In this document: positions 1-8,949 of the stretch, one piece after another
How the letters are laid out: every line of letters starts with the position of its first letter
Position numbering within the stretch: position 1 is the first letter of the stretch
Assembly (NCBI GenBank): GCA_036897625.1
Contig: JAYMTA010001247.1
Coordinates: 1-20,964 of the forward strand
Reading direction: 5' to 3'
Length of the DNA: 20,964 nucleotides
Source of the DNA: Pelargonium cotyledonis
Taxonomy: Eukaryota; Streptophyta; Magnoliopsida; Geraniales; Geraniaceae
Notes under the pieces: model-generated
The model's database searches: none
What the model was told of the DNA's origin: nothing
Seen by the model: the letters and a program-made list of their open reading frames with translations, nothing else
Position numbers and translations under genes: made by a program

Positions 1-23
1 CGGTGCGGTTTAATAGAAGGTGA

Positions 24-828
24 TGCGTGGTCAGGTCCTTCGGAGAGAAACCATGACGCGCCGACTTACTCATTCCAAGGGTGCGTGGCTATGTTTGCAT
101 GGTACCATGACGCACCAGCTTACCTACTTAAGATGCGTGGTTAGGTTTTCATAGAATCATAACACTCCGGCTTTGAGTTGCATGGTCAGTTCCTCTAGAG
201 AAAGACCGTGACGCTTCAGCTTCAAGTTGCATGGCCAGGTCCTCTAAAGAGAGACCGTGATGCTCTGGCTTCAAGTTGCATGGCCAGGTCCTCCGAAGAG
301 AGACCGTGACGCTCCGGCTTCAAGTTGCATAGCTAGGTCCGCAGGTTACCATGACGCACCAGCTTACTCACTGAGGATGCGTGGTTTGGCCTATATGGAG
401 CTGTAGCGCACCAGCTTACTCGTTTCATCGATGTGAGGCCAGGTCTGCGGGTTTCCACAACAAACCGGCTTACTCATTGAAGAGGTGTGGTTGGGTCCTT
501 TTGGAGGCGTAGCGCCCCGGCTTACTAGTTTGGGAGGTACGTGGTCAGGTCCTCCAGAAAGAGACCGTGACGCATTGGTTTCATAAGGAATGATACGTGG
601 CTAGGTCCTCTAGAGAGGAGCCATGACACACCGATTTACTCATTTTGGAATGCGGAGCCATGTTCCCCGGAGGGAGACCGTGACGCGCCGACTTATTCCC
701 TTGAGATGATGCGTGGTCAGGTTCTTCGGAGAGAAGCCATGACGTGCCGACTTACTCGTTCCAAAATGCGGGGCCAGGTCCTCTGGAGAGAGACCGTGAC
801 ATGCCAACTTATTCCATCAAGATGATGC
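24..828. repeat. Degenerate tandem array, ~49-59 bp units, about 15 copies
   Basis: Successive units each begin near TGCGTGG or TGCATGG, continue with a CAGGTCCTC-like stretch, a GAGAGACCGTGACGC-like stretch and end in a GGCTTACTC- or GCTTCAAG-like stretch. Unit starts can be read at about 24, 82, 134, 179, 228, 277 and 326, and then on to ~820. The units starting at 179, 228 and 277 are exactly 49 bp long and are the most alike; others run to 59 bp and have diverged. The array lies directly downstream (on the minus strand) of the integrase end of a Tat-type element, so it occupies the position of that element's 3' untranslated region. It is cut by the left edge of the window or fades there. 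No coding potential is claimed. Confidence 0.85.
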
Positions 829-881
829 GTTCTTGGAATCTCCCTACAAGGCATATGTAGATGATCAAAAGATTTGTCAAT

Positions 882-1394
882 TTATTTATCAGAATATGTT
901 ACAAGTATTCGCTCTTTTAATCTTGAGCTCATCATCCACTGTAAATAATAGAACTTTTTCAGGCTGTCTGCATGCCAGGGGTTATGGAGTGGTATGCCTT
1001 CCTGCGTTTCCAATCGGTAGGTCCCGGGGTACACCACTTGGACTACCCGATATAGACCTCCCCAGTAGGGTGCCAACTTACCACCTTTAAGTTGTATCCC
1101 TATGGCTTTGAACTTCCTGAGGACCTAGTCTCCGACTTGGAATTCTGGGGGTCATACCCGAGCATCATAGAAGCGCTTGATTGCTTGCTTCCTTGCAACC
1201 AATACTATTCCTACGGTCATCCTTCTTTCTTCTGTAAAATCAAGATCAGCGAGGCGGGACCTTATGTTTCCTTTTTCATCAAAACCTTTTGTCAATATGG
1301 TCGGCGTGACGTGCTCTACAAGGAGGACTACTTCCAATCCGTACACAAGATGGAATGAGGTTTCTCCTATTGCTGCCTTAGGGGTGGTTCTCAA
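882..1394 (-). pseudogene. Integrase C-terminal part of the Tat-type element
   Basis: Two open stretches on the minus strand (1394-1152 and 1076-882) belong together. The first carries a RTTPKAAIGETSFHLVYG-like segment, the conserved block after the catalytic core of plant Ty3/gypsy integrases. The second carries APYWGGLYRVVQVVYPGTY and then a HADSLKKFYY ending, which matches the normal C-terminal end of Tat-type pol. A frame break separates them between about 1152 and 1076. Translation would end at 882, some 50 bp before the tandem array begins. No chromodomain is visible, as expected for the Tat lineage. This is a non-functional remnant. Confidence 0.85.
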
Positions 1395-2251
1395 GGACTA
1401 GAGGATCAGATGAAGCTTTTCACACCATTTGTTGTGGTGATCTTCGATTGTCTTTTTTAGACCTTCGATTATCATCTTGTTAGCTGCTTCTTCTTGTCCG
1501 TTGGACTTTGGGTGAGCCACAGAAGACTTCTAATGAGACACTTTATAACTGATGCACATATTGGTGAATTTTTCATGGAATTGAGTCCCGAGGTCTGATA
1601 CTATGGCTCGAGGCAGGCCATACCGGGAGAAGATCGCCTCTCGAACAAACTCCATTACGCAGCTTTGGGTCATGGTGGAGAGAGCTCTGACCTTAAACCA
1701 CTTGGTAAAGTAGTCCACAGTTACTACCACATAAATCTTTCCTCTAGACTTAGGAAAAGGTCTGATAAGATCCATCCCCCACATGGTGAAGGGCCACGTA
1801 ATGAGGACAGAGGACAGCTCCATTACGGGTGCCCGAGGAATGTCCGCACGTATTTGGAAATCAAGGCACCTTTTCACATACCGCTCTAAGTCTTTTTGGA
1901 TGGATAGCCAATAATAACCCTGACGGAGAACCATTTCTAACAAGGTTCTTGCGCCTGGGTGATGTCCGCACACTCCTCCATGAATTTCCTTGAGGACTTC
2001 GGAAGCCTCCTCGGGATACAGACAACGTAGCAAAGGTTTGTAAGAAGTTGACTTCGGTATAATTTCCCATCTCTCATTGTGTATCTAGCCGATCTTCTTA
2101 TAATAGAGTTTGCCTCTGTTGAATCATCAGAAAGCTTGTTATCCACCAGGTTATCCAAGATATCATCGATCCAAGTCCTCGGTCCTTCTCGAATGGGAAG
2201 AACCCAGTTTGGTGAAACAATTGTTGGTACTCTTTGAATTTGCACCTGCAT
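1395..2251 (-). pseudogene. Integrase zinc finger and catalytic core, broken
   Basis: The minus strand from 2251 to about 1937 gives the RNase H-integrase connector (RRSARYTMRDGKLY). The overlapping frame at 2033-1530 gives the zinc finger and core. In the HHCC finger, the histidines of the HGGVCGHHPGARTL block and the first cysteine are present, but the last cysteine is phenylalanine (CLDFQ where CxxCQ is usual). Of the DDE triad, the first Asp is in WGMDLI, the second in IVSDLGTQF and the Glu in NGQEEAANK. The Glu lies after one in-frame TAG (minus codon at 1530-1532), so core residues survive but are interrupted. Integrase would insert the cDNA copy into the host chromosome; this copy cannot. 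Confidence 0.88.
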
Positions 2252-2301
2252 GTCGGTTGTAATAATATCGTATTCCTGGGATGCTAGTTTTGAAAGAAAA
2301 T

Positions 2302-2645
2302 CTACGTCTGAATTATCCTCCCTTGGAATTTGTCGTATGTGGCAATATTCGAACTGTTACAATAAAGAAGCCACTCAGTCCCAGTAATTCTGCAAGGTGG
2401 GGTCCCATACCCCCCCAAGATTCGATTCACAGCGAGTTGTGAATCATATCTAACTTCGAGGACCTTGACTTGTAGTGATATTGCCATTTCCAACCCTACG
2501 ATGAGTGCCTCATATTCTGCCTGGCTATTGGTAACTTTAAACTCAAGCCTGAACGCCCATGTCTCTTTAAAGCCTTCCGAGATATGATCATGATTCCAGC
2601 TCCTCCCCGTCCGCTATTTGAGGATCCGTCCACATAGAGGATCTA
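2302..2645 (-). pseudogene. Archaeal-type second RNase H (aRH) of the Tat lineage
   Basis: Minus-strand translation gives LYVDGSSNSGRGGAGI, then after a one-base frameshift NSQAEYEALIVGLEMA and YDSQLAVN. These are the three acidic-residue blocks (Asp, Glu, Asp) of the second RNase H that Tat-lineage elements carry between the ordinary RNase H and integrase. The frameshift lies near 2590. Downstream the frame continues to about 2302 with a divergent end. The domain is a lineage marker and is better kept than the canonical RNase H to its right. Confidence 0.82.
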
Positions 2646-2737
2646 AAGATTTTGGGGGAGTTCCTTAGGATCCGCCTCTTCTAAGCCTTCATGTCGGTTT
2701 CTTTTCTTTTTGGTTTGGACTTGTCCCCCGACTTCCT

Positions 2738-3632
2738 TTATTTCTTCACTAAGACTGTCGAGACAACCCGGTCTGAAGTCGCAAGATAAAGCTAGAGGAC
2801 ATCTCCTAGCTTAGGCACCATTAATTATGGTAGCTCCGCTAGCTATTGCTTTAGCTCTTTGAAGGCTTGACTACCTCTGAGGGCCTTGAAGAACAGAAGA
2901 CTCATCTTGGCTGCCCGAGATATGAACCGATTGAGAGTTGTTATTCACCCGGCCAACTACTGAACTTGCTTGAGGGAGGTTGGCTCCCCCATACTGACCA
3001 AGGCTTTGATTTTATCTGGATTGGCCTCGATCCCTCTTTCGCTGACAATCATACCAAGAATTTTTTGGCTCTGACTCCAAAAGAGCACTTCGCGGGATTC
3101 AACTTCATTTTAAATTTTCAAAGCGTGGCAAAAGTCTCTCCGAGGTCTTCCAAATGTGACCCTTCCTTGGGAGTTTTGACCAGAAAATCGTCAAAATATA
3201 CCTCTAAATTTCTCTCAATTTGGTCATCGAATACTTTGTTTACCATATGTTGGTACGTGGCTCCAGCATTTTTAAGACCAAAGGGCATCACGATGTAGTA
3301 GAAAATCGAATCAGCTGCTATAAAAGAAGTTTTTCCTTGATCCCTAGGGTACATCTTTATTTGGTGATAACTCGAAAAAGCATCAAGAAAGGAAAGGTAT
3401 TTATGACCCACAGTGGAGTCTACAAGCTTGTTTAGGTTCAGGAGAGGATAGTCATTTTGGGACATGTTTTGTTGAGGTTGGTGCAGTTAACACACATCTG
3501 CCACTTGTCGTTCGACTTCTTGACCATGACCACGTTTGCCAACCATTCAGCGTATCTGACCTCCTGAATAAAGTTCGCATCCTGGAACTTTTTGACCTCT
3601 TCCTTGATTGCATCTTCTTTCTCCTTAGAGTA
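2738..3632 (-). pseudogene. Reverse transcriptase plus start of canonical RNase H
   Basis: RT starts near 3632 (minus) with EEVKKFQDANFIQEV, a start block of plant Ty3 RTs, then the fingers block ANVVMVKKSNDKWQMCVN. A frameshift near 3450 leads to YLSFLDAFSSYHQI (first catalytic Asp), then MPFGLKNAGATYQ and VYFDDFLVKT, a YxDD box with Phe in place of the usual Val or Ile. Thumb sequence NPAKCSFGV, a further frameshift, then ERGIEANPDKI follow down to about 2870, with stops. At 2866-2741 the RNase H begins (KAFKELK, then LYLATSDRVVSTVLVK), but homology stops at about 2738 and the remaining ~80-100 residues of that domain are not found before aRH begins. The copy is inactive. Confidence 0.88.
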
Positions 3633-5088
3633 ATTCCTTTTCCTATACTTGACTGGAATAGCCCCAGGGATGATATCCAAACGATGTTCGGAGACTCCAA
3701 GATCAATACCGGGCATGTCTGCTGGGAGCCATGCAAATACATCTGTGTTTGCCTCTAGCAAGGCTGCCAACTCTTTTTTCTCTTTTGATTGGAGCCCTTT
3801 CCCTAATTTTGTAACCTTGGTAGGATCGGACCCGTCAAGAAGTAAGTCCTCTGTTTCATCGCCGGCCTCGGGGTGCACATCTTGGTCCCTCTGATCGAGG
3901 TCCTCCAGGGCAGCTTGGATCTGATAACATTTCATAATGTTGACTCCCCCCTCTTCTGCTTCCTCCTCATTTAGAATATCACTTTCTTCTAGGATGTCCT
4001 CTACATCGTCACCCTCTTCCCCGATAGTTGGGTAGAGTGCATTCAGAATTACTTGGTCGTCCGCCTGGAGAGGATCCGAGGGCTTTCCAAAATATCCTTT
4101 TCGGAGGAGTGGTGAAGTGGATTTCTTTTGAGCAGTCACACTCTTCCCTGTCTTGGCATAGTATGGTCCTTTGGCAGATTGGAGTCTTATTACCTTAGCG
4201 GAAGTCTTACTACTTGAGGACTTGACAAACGATGTTGAAATTGGCTCGAAGGCTACGGCGGTCTTGCTTTTCCCTGCCTTGCTTTATGGGGAGGGGAAAG
4301 AAGCCGGATTGTCTAGTAGATCTGATTTTTGTTTCTTTGCGGGCGCTGGAACTGACCTACATGCTGGGACTTCTGGATTTTCGTCAAGATCAATAAGTTT
4401 GAGGGCACTCTTCTTTTTCTATCATGGCTCTTTTCATGTCATGAGAAGGGTAAATTACTTCCACTCGCTGGCTTTTCCCCTTCTCTTTTCGGATAAGGTG
4501 CTCCCAGACTTTTCGGGGACTAGCCCAAATGATCACAACGCCTCCAAGAGTAAGGAACTTCACTCTTTGATAGATCCTGCTGGGGACCATCTCAAAATCC
4601 TTGATGACAAGCCTTCCGAATATGGCATTGTGATCAGACGGAATATCCACGACCACAAATTCGTAGGCGCAGGTAGGCTCTTTTGGATATTGTCCCAGGG
4701 TGACTGAGAGAGTTATTGTCACCCTGGTCTTAGTGGCAGCATCGTTGAAACCCATTAGTACTCCATCAAATTCCTTTAGGGAATGTGGCTTCAATCCTAG
4801 TTCCGTGAAAGCTCCCCAATAGAGTACGTTCACTTTGCTCCTGTTATCTATGAAGACTCGTTGGACATTTAATCTTGCTATCATGGCTTTGATGATTAGG
4901 GGCTCCTTTCTCAGCTCTTCCGGCGCCAGCTCTTCCTGTTGTAAAAAGATGGTTTGATTCCAACTGCTCTCGGTAGACGTCGGGAAAGGATCTGCGAGCT
5001 CGTCCTCCATCTTCTTCAATGCATTAATCTTGGTCTTTACATGGGAAATGTTGATCCTTTGATTCATTGACCTCTTCTCAGTTATCAT
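3633..5088 (-). pseudogene. Protease and protease-RT linker of the Tat-type element
   Basis: The minus ORF 5088-4390 holds the aspartic protease. Around the active site it reads VFIDNRSKVNVLY, where plant Ty3 proteases normally have Asp-Thr/Ser/Gly-Gly/Ser; Asp stays but the next residues are Asn-Arg, so the active-site triad is lost. FGRLVIKDFEMVPS follows, typical of the block C-terminal to the protease. Between 4389 and 4139 the frame is broken. The ORF from 4139 begins with an acidic linker (runs of Glu/Asp around 3950-4030) and a LDIIPGAIPVKYRKR block that normally precedes RT. The protease would process the Gag-Pol polyprotein. Confidence 0.8.
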
Positions 5089-5097
5089 TTCTATAGT

Positions 5098-5349
5098 TTA
5101 GACACTTTTTGGACATTTGCTGAGTTGATTGGCTTGTCGGGAGGAACCTGCTTGATCACGTCCTCTCTTCTGGCCTCTTCCCCCTCGAACTAGAAACTGA
5201 TCAATTATGCCAGTAGGGGTCAGCCTTTCGATGGTAATGGCCAGGGCGTGACAGGAATCAATTGTGTGGCTAGAACATTTGTGATGGATGCAGTAATAAT
5301 CCACTTGATCATTCTGGGCTACTTCCGGCTCGTATCTTGACGGAGTCAT
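5098..5349 (-). pseudogene. Zinc-knuckle region at end of gag
   Basis: The 83-residue minus frame has YYCIHHKCSSHTIDSCHAL, with the cysteine/histidine spacing of the plant Tat-type zinc knuckle (usual form YCxFHxxxGHxTxxC) followed by an acidic-polar ITIERL segment like the usual LKxEIE. A run of Arg/Gly (RGGRGQKRGRDQ) follows, which resembles nucleic-acid-binding tails of gag. It lies between gag and protease in the expected order. It stops 10 bp before the protease frame starts, so gag and pol are no longer one frame here. Confidence 0.7.
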
Positions 5350-5745
5350 CTCCCAAATGGAAACTAAATACTCATATATTTTTTCACAAGAGACGTTGAG
5401 TTGCAGAAGATTTTTGATGGCTAAAACCTTTGGTGGAGCCAGTGGGGTAGATTTCGTCGAAGAGCAACATAGGTATGATCCCGAGGTTGGAAATTAACCT
5501 TCCCCTTCAGTTTCCCATTTTCGTTCTCATTGCTGGCTTTGTTCCCGTGGTTATCCCTCTGAACGGGAATGTCCTCCTCATCTGGATCTCCGTTCTAATT
5601 GGCGCTGGCATGTCGTTAGGCTACTAGGAGCATCTCCTCCCAAGTCTTCGGGGGGAGTGTCAGCATAAGACATTCGTAGAGACCTATGTTTCATACCGCC
5701 GTAGAAGGTTGGCATGGTCAAGTCATCAGAAGGTCCCTCGCACTG

Positions 5746-6134
5746 TCAGATTGCTGCTTGGAACCTTGTGACGTAGCTGGTTAGACTTTCACCCGTTCTT
5801 CTCCTGATCCCTACTAAGTAGGTGTTAAGTTTTAATGTTTCTCTAAATGTGATAAAACGAGCCAAGAACTTCTTAAAATCTTCCCACGAGACGATTCCTC
5901 CATCGGGAGTTTCCGATACCAAGTCAAAGCTGACCCTGATAGAGTAGATGCAAATATCCGGCACAAGGCAGCATCATTTTCTGTTTGATGAGCCATGGTC
6001 AACTCAAACATGGTGACATGGTCAATGGCGAGATTAAGTCCTTCGTATTTTGGATCCTTCGAATTGGTTCGAATGCTGGCATTTGTCGGATCACTTCTCA
6101 AGCGTGGGCATAGTGGTCGACTAGCTGATGGCAA
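5746..6134 (-). pseudogene. Gag (retrotransposon capsid-like domain), frameshifted
   Basis: The minus frame 6134-5832 holds DPKYEGLNLAIDHVTMFEL, then DAALCRIFASTLSGSALTWY, which match the core of the plant retrotransposon gag domain (usually C-x-x-F-x-x-x-L-x-G-x-A-x-x-W). After a frameshift near 5880 the frame 5964-5746 continues with SWEDFKKFLARFI and GESLTSYVTRFQ, the next two blocks. Gag would form the virus-like particle. Between 5745 and 5350 the frame to the zinc knuckle is broken and I see no clear motif. Confidence 0.82.
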
Positions 6135-7206
6135 AGGAACTGTGACTAAAGCCGCAAAGTTGCCTTAAGCTAGCTGTGCAACCTAAAGGTTGGAAGTCCT
6201 CTTGAAGCTTTTGGATTGTCAACACGTCTCCATGGATTTCAAGGACAGGTGCGGGGGGAGTAGGCGCCGGAGGACTTTTGGCGTGCCTCGCTGCTCAGTC
6301 CTTTTATCTTGTGATGAGACGTTGCTGATTGAGTCTGCGAGGTAGAGGGAGTTGTCGTGGGACACCAGCTGCGAGACATTGATTCGCCTATGCTGGACTC
6401 TTCTTGACTGTACTCCCAATGTGACAACCTGTTTGAGGACGCGCAAGGGACCTACGAGTGGGATCTCGGGCTGGTCTAGTATTGTGGCGACCGGAAAGTG
6501 AAACTCAAGGTCCTGCTCGATTTCTCCTGCTATCTTGTCCCTGATTTCGAGGAGAATTTTTCTCCGCATGTACTCGTTGGCGAGGCTGGCGATCTCGATC
6601 TAGATGATCCGCCTCCGTTTGTGGCGCATGTCGTCCTGTTTATCCACCTCTAGCGGTGTGGATTACGGTGGTGAGACACTAGGAGCCAAACCTCCTTAAG
6701 GTTGATTCTGCCTGGCAGCAGCTCTGATGAGTGCTTCCATCGCATTTCTGAAAGTGGCCATAGCTGTGGTGACTCCGTGGATCAACGGATCTACGACGTC
6801 CTCGTCATCTACTTCCTCTGGAATAGGAATTGCCATTGGAGCTGGAATAGCAGTTACACTTGGACTCTGAGCACTGTGTGATCGAACTCCCTAAGAGACG
6901 GATCTGTGAGTTTGATTGGCATAAGCATCACTTCTCCAGTTAGGTTCGCGTCCTCCTTCCCCTGGAACTTTTTCAGAGGCCTCAAAAATTTTGCCGACGA
7001 CCGGATCGACACAATTTTCAGCCCAATCTGCCAGTGCTTGGCCGTGGTCGAGGTGTTGCGCCTTGGCTGCGAGTTACCGGAGGGGAGATCAGCGTTGCGG
7101 TAGTTCGAGTCTTGCGAGTCGTTCCCTTTCAAACTATCTTCGCCATAAGTGAAAATGCAAAAATTCTCAACAATCAACTCAAATCTGGAACGTGGCTTTC
7201 AAGACG
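6135..7206 (-). other. N-terminal gag/leader region of the Tat-type element, no clear motif
   Basis: This stretch lies between the PBS-like site and the gag core. Minus-strand open stretches (6569-6219 and 7177-6854) are interrupted. The first has a charged start (RRKILLEIRDKIAGEIEQDLEF) that would suit a gag N-terminal helix. I do not recognise specific motifs and treat the region as a degenerate gag N-terminus plus leader. It could include the original gag start codon, but I cannot choose it. Confidence 0.5.
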
Positions 7207-7224
7207 TTCCCGGCAATAGAACCA
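7207..7224 (-). promoter_or_regulatory. Primer-binding-site-like sequence
   Basis: On the minus strand, two bases after the CA end of the LTR, the sequence reads TGGTTCTATTGCCGGGAA. It begins with TGG as a tRNA-primed PBS must and resembles the TGGCGCC..TTGCCGGG form common in Tat-lineage elements, with the middle altered. It fixes the 3' edge of the LTR at 7227. Which tRNA it matched cannot be told here. Confidence 0.6.
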
Positions 7225-7226
7225 AC

Positions 7227-7983
7227 TGTTGAGCCTATTTTCATCAAAGACTCGAACACACAAGAGAATGGGAAGGTGAGATGATCTGTTGAGGAATTTT
7301 TTATGCTGACGAACAGTAGGCGACGATATCGGTACTGAATGTGCGGTGGGCTTCACTGGTAGCTAGCGACCTCCGGTGATGAGATCTGTAAAACAAACAC
7401 CACAGAAAGATACAATCGGGGTGTGGGTTTCGGTTCATCGCCTCCGGTGAGAGAATCATTGATTTGGTCTGAAGAAAGAAAGAAAATGTGATTAGAAGTT
7501 CGAGAAGTAGAGTTTCAGTTAGAAAAAAGCGGGATCCCTTATCTTACCGCAAATGGAGTATTTATAGGCTTACTGTAACTTGGGGTGCACGTTCTAGCTG
7601 TCTTGAACAGCCGGAGATGAGTTGTTCCAATTCATAGACAACTGTCACGGAGGTCCATGATTTAGTCCCGGGTAGGTTTTATTATCGGGGAAGTGGAAGT
7701 TTGAAATCTTTCCCGCCTAAACAATGGATATTTGGCATCTGTGTACTGGCGAGGACATGACTAGCGTGCCCTTCACGTGACCTTTTTAATGAGCGGGCAT
7801 ATCGCTCCTTTGAGGATGGGTCCTTGCTTGTCCCATGTCCTTTTGGGAATCATATCTGTTTTTGGGGAGTTGCTTGGTGGATTTTTCGGGGTGTTGAATT
7901 CTTCGGGAGTTGATGACATCGAATCAGAGTGCCACGCGTTAGCCTCTAATTGGCTATTAGTACTTGAGAATTTTTGGGTAGAA
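7227..7983 (-). mobile_element. 5' LTR of the Tat-type element (LTR1)
   Basis: On the plus strand the LTR starts at TGTTGAGCC (7227), so its minus-strand end is ...GGCTCAACA just before the PBS. On the minus strand the TATA box TATAAATA is at 7566-7559, followed by GGTAAGATAAGGGATCCC; the plus-strand LTR at 8950 has nearly the same leader after its own TATA box. The U3 start near 7983 reads TCTACCCAAAAA, with GCCAATTAG and CGTGGCA a little further in; the 8950 LTR reads TGTTACCCAAAAA, GCCAATTAG and CGTGGCA at matching places. That match sets the outer boundary. The terminal TG is mutated. CCTCCGGTGA occurs twice (7370-7379, 7441-7450) in the R/U5 part. Length 757 bp. Confidence 0.78.
7559..7566 (-). 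promoter_or_regulatory. TATA box of LTR1
   Basis: Minus strand TATAAATA, preceded by GCC and followed ~15 bp later by the GGTAAGA..GGGATCCC leader shared with the LTR at 8950. It would drive transcription leftward into gag. Confidence 0.65.
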
Positions 7984-8949
7984 ACGGACCCCTTAAACGA
8001 GGCCTCCAAAGGTCAATGAAGAAAAGACCTAAGAAAGAAGGAACCAAAGCCTCAATTGAAAGTTTCCCGCCAAAAGAAAGAATCAAACTTTTCGGAGAGA
8101 AACCCCGACTTTGGCCCAATGAGAGCAAACAAAGAAGGAAAAGAGCCGGAGAGGCGACAGAAAAAGACATCGAAGCCAGATCTAACCAGACAAAACTAAG
8201 GAAGAAGAAAAAGCAAACCTTTCAACGATGATGGGTCAAGAACAAGGGTGGCAAACAAACGAGGAAGAAACGGTAAAGGATGGAAGCAAATTCTCCTCAC
8301 AGAAACAGAGACAAAGAAGCTCTCTCCCTCCTTTGCCAGCAAAAGCTTTCTAAAAAAAGTGAAGAGCAAGGAAGAAGAACTAGTGAGAAGAAAAAGATAG
8401 AGGATTGGTGGAAGATCAAAGGTTAAAGCGAAGCTCCAATCCAGTACTTCGCAGAACATGAAATGACCATCCCATCTCCAATCCCGTGATGACAGCACAA
8501 CAAGACAAGTCGGCGAGTTTGAAATTCAAAAACAGTCAAGAAAGGTCAAAACTCTGAAAGCGGCGAATGGAAGCCTTATCTGCCACATATCATCACTCGT
8601 CGATACTGCCAGAAGATACGCTTACCAGATCAAATCTTTGATCACATAACTTTGCTTGCGCGTTCAGCACGACAGATCAACTCACGTGGTTGTTTCTGGG
8701 ATCACAAACTCCTTCATCCCCGCACCTTTCAAAGACATCACGTGATCGCTCCACCTCCACAACGACGGTCCGCGAACCAGGTCACATGACCGTGACGTCA
8801 CAACCGAAAGCTCAGAACTAGTAGAGGCTTGATCCTAGTCGAAGAATCCTAAAATCTACCGCGGTTAAAAAGCTCAGCTCTAAAAAGAATAGGGCAATTC
8901 ACTCTGAGCAACACTGATAAATCACTCACTCAGAGGAGGGGGCAATTAA
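7984..8949. other. Unrecognised intergenic or repeat-derived sequence between two LTRs
   Basis: No gene is recognised. The first ~500 bp of the plus strand are purine-rich (many AAGAAG/GAAAG runs), which gives a chance basic ORF at 7974-8231 and a hydrophobic chance ORF on the other strand. The last part (8680-8801) carries three G-box/C-box palindromes. At the right end, 8932-8943 is a purine-rich stretch (AGAGGAGGGGGC) directly before the LTR starting at 8950, which looks like a polypurine tract. The segment may therefore be the 3' UTR of a plus-strand retroelement whose coding part is missing. This is inference from the polypurine tract only. Confidence 0.5.
8683..8801. promoter_or_regulatory. 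Cluster of three bZIP/bHLH-type palindromes
   Basis: CACGTG at 8683-8688, the 10-bp perfect palindrome ATCACGTGAT at 8737-8746, and the 10-bp perfect palindrome GTGACGTCAC at 8792-8801. Spacing between them is ~55 bp each. CACGTG (G-box) and TGACGTCA (C-box/CRE-like) are classic plant bZIP targets. Whether they act on the LTR 150 bp to the right is unknown. Confidence 0.45.

Larger units (their letters stand above)
1..7983 (-). mobile_element. Decayed Tat-type Ty3/gypsy LTR retrotransposon, 3' LTR outside window
   Basis: Reading the minus strand from right to left gives LTR (7983-7227), PBS-like site, leader and gag, zinc knuckle, protease, reverse transcriptase, a truncated RNase H, a second archaeal-type RNase H, integrase and a tandem-repeat tail. 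PR-RT-RH-IN order is that of Ty3/gypsy. The second RNase H between RNase H and integrase is known from the plant Tat lineage (Tat, Retand, Ogre), which is why I place it there. The polyprotein is broken by many frameshifts and stops (for example near 5880, 3450, 3080, 2600 and at 1530-1532), so the copy cannot move by itself. The 3' LTR is not in the window; with one LTR only, insertion age cannot be estimated here. Confidence 0.88.

Noticed and set aside
1..829. CRISPR-like repeat array
   Set aside because: Units are head-to-tail without unique spacers, vary in length and sequence, and lie in a plant retrotransposon.
4171..4707. 178-codon plus-strand ORF
   Set aside because: Antisense to the protease region of the retroelement; no homology of its own.
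7974..8231. Basic 85-codon plus-strand ORF (Lys/Arg-rich)
   Set aside because: Product of a purine-rich stretch; it overlaps LTR1's outer end and has no recognised motif.
8196..8498. 100-codon hydrophobic minus ORF
   Set aside because: Mirror of the same purine-rich DNA; membrane-like look comes from pyrimidine-rich codons.
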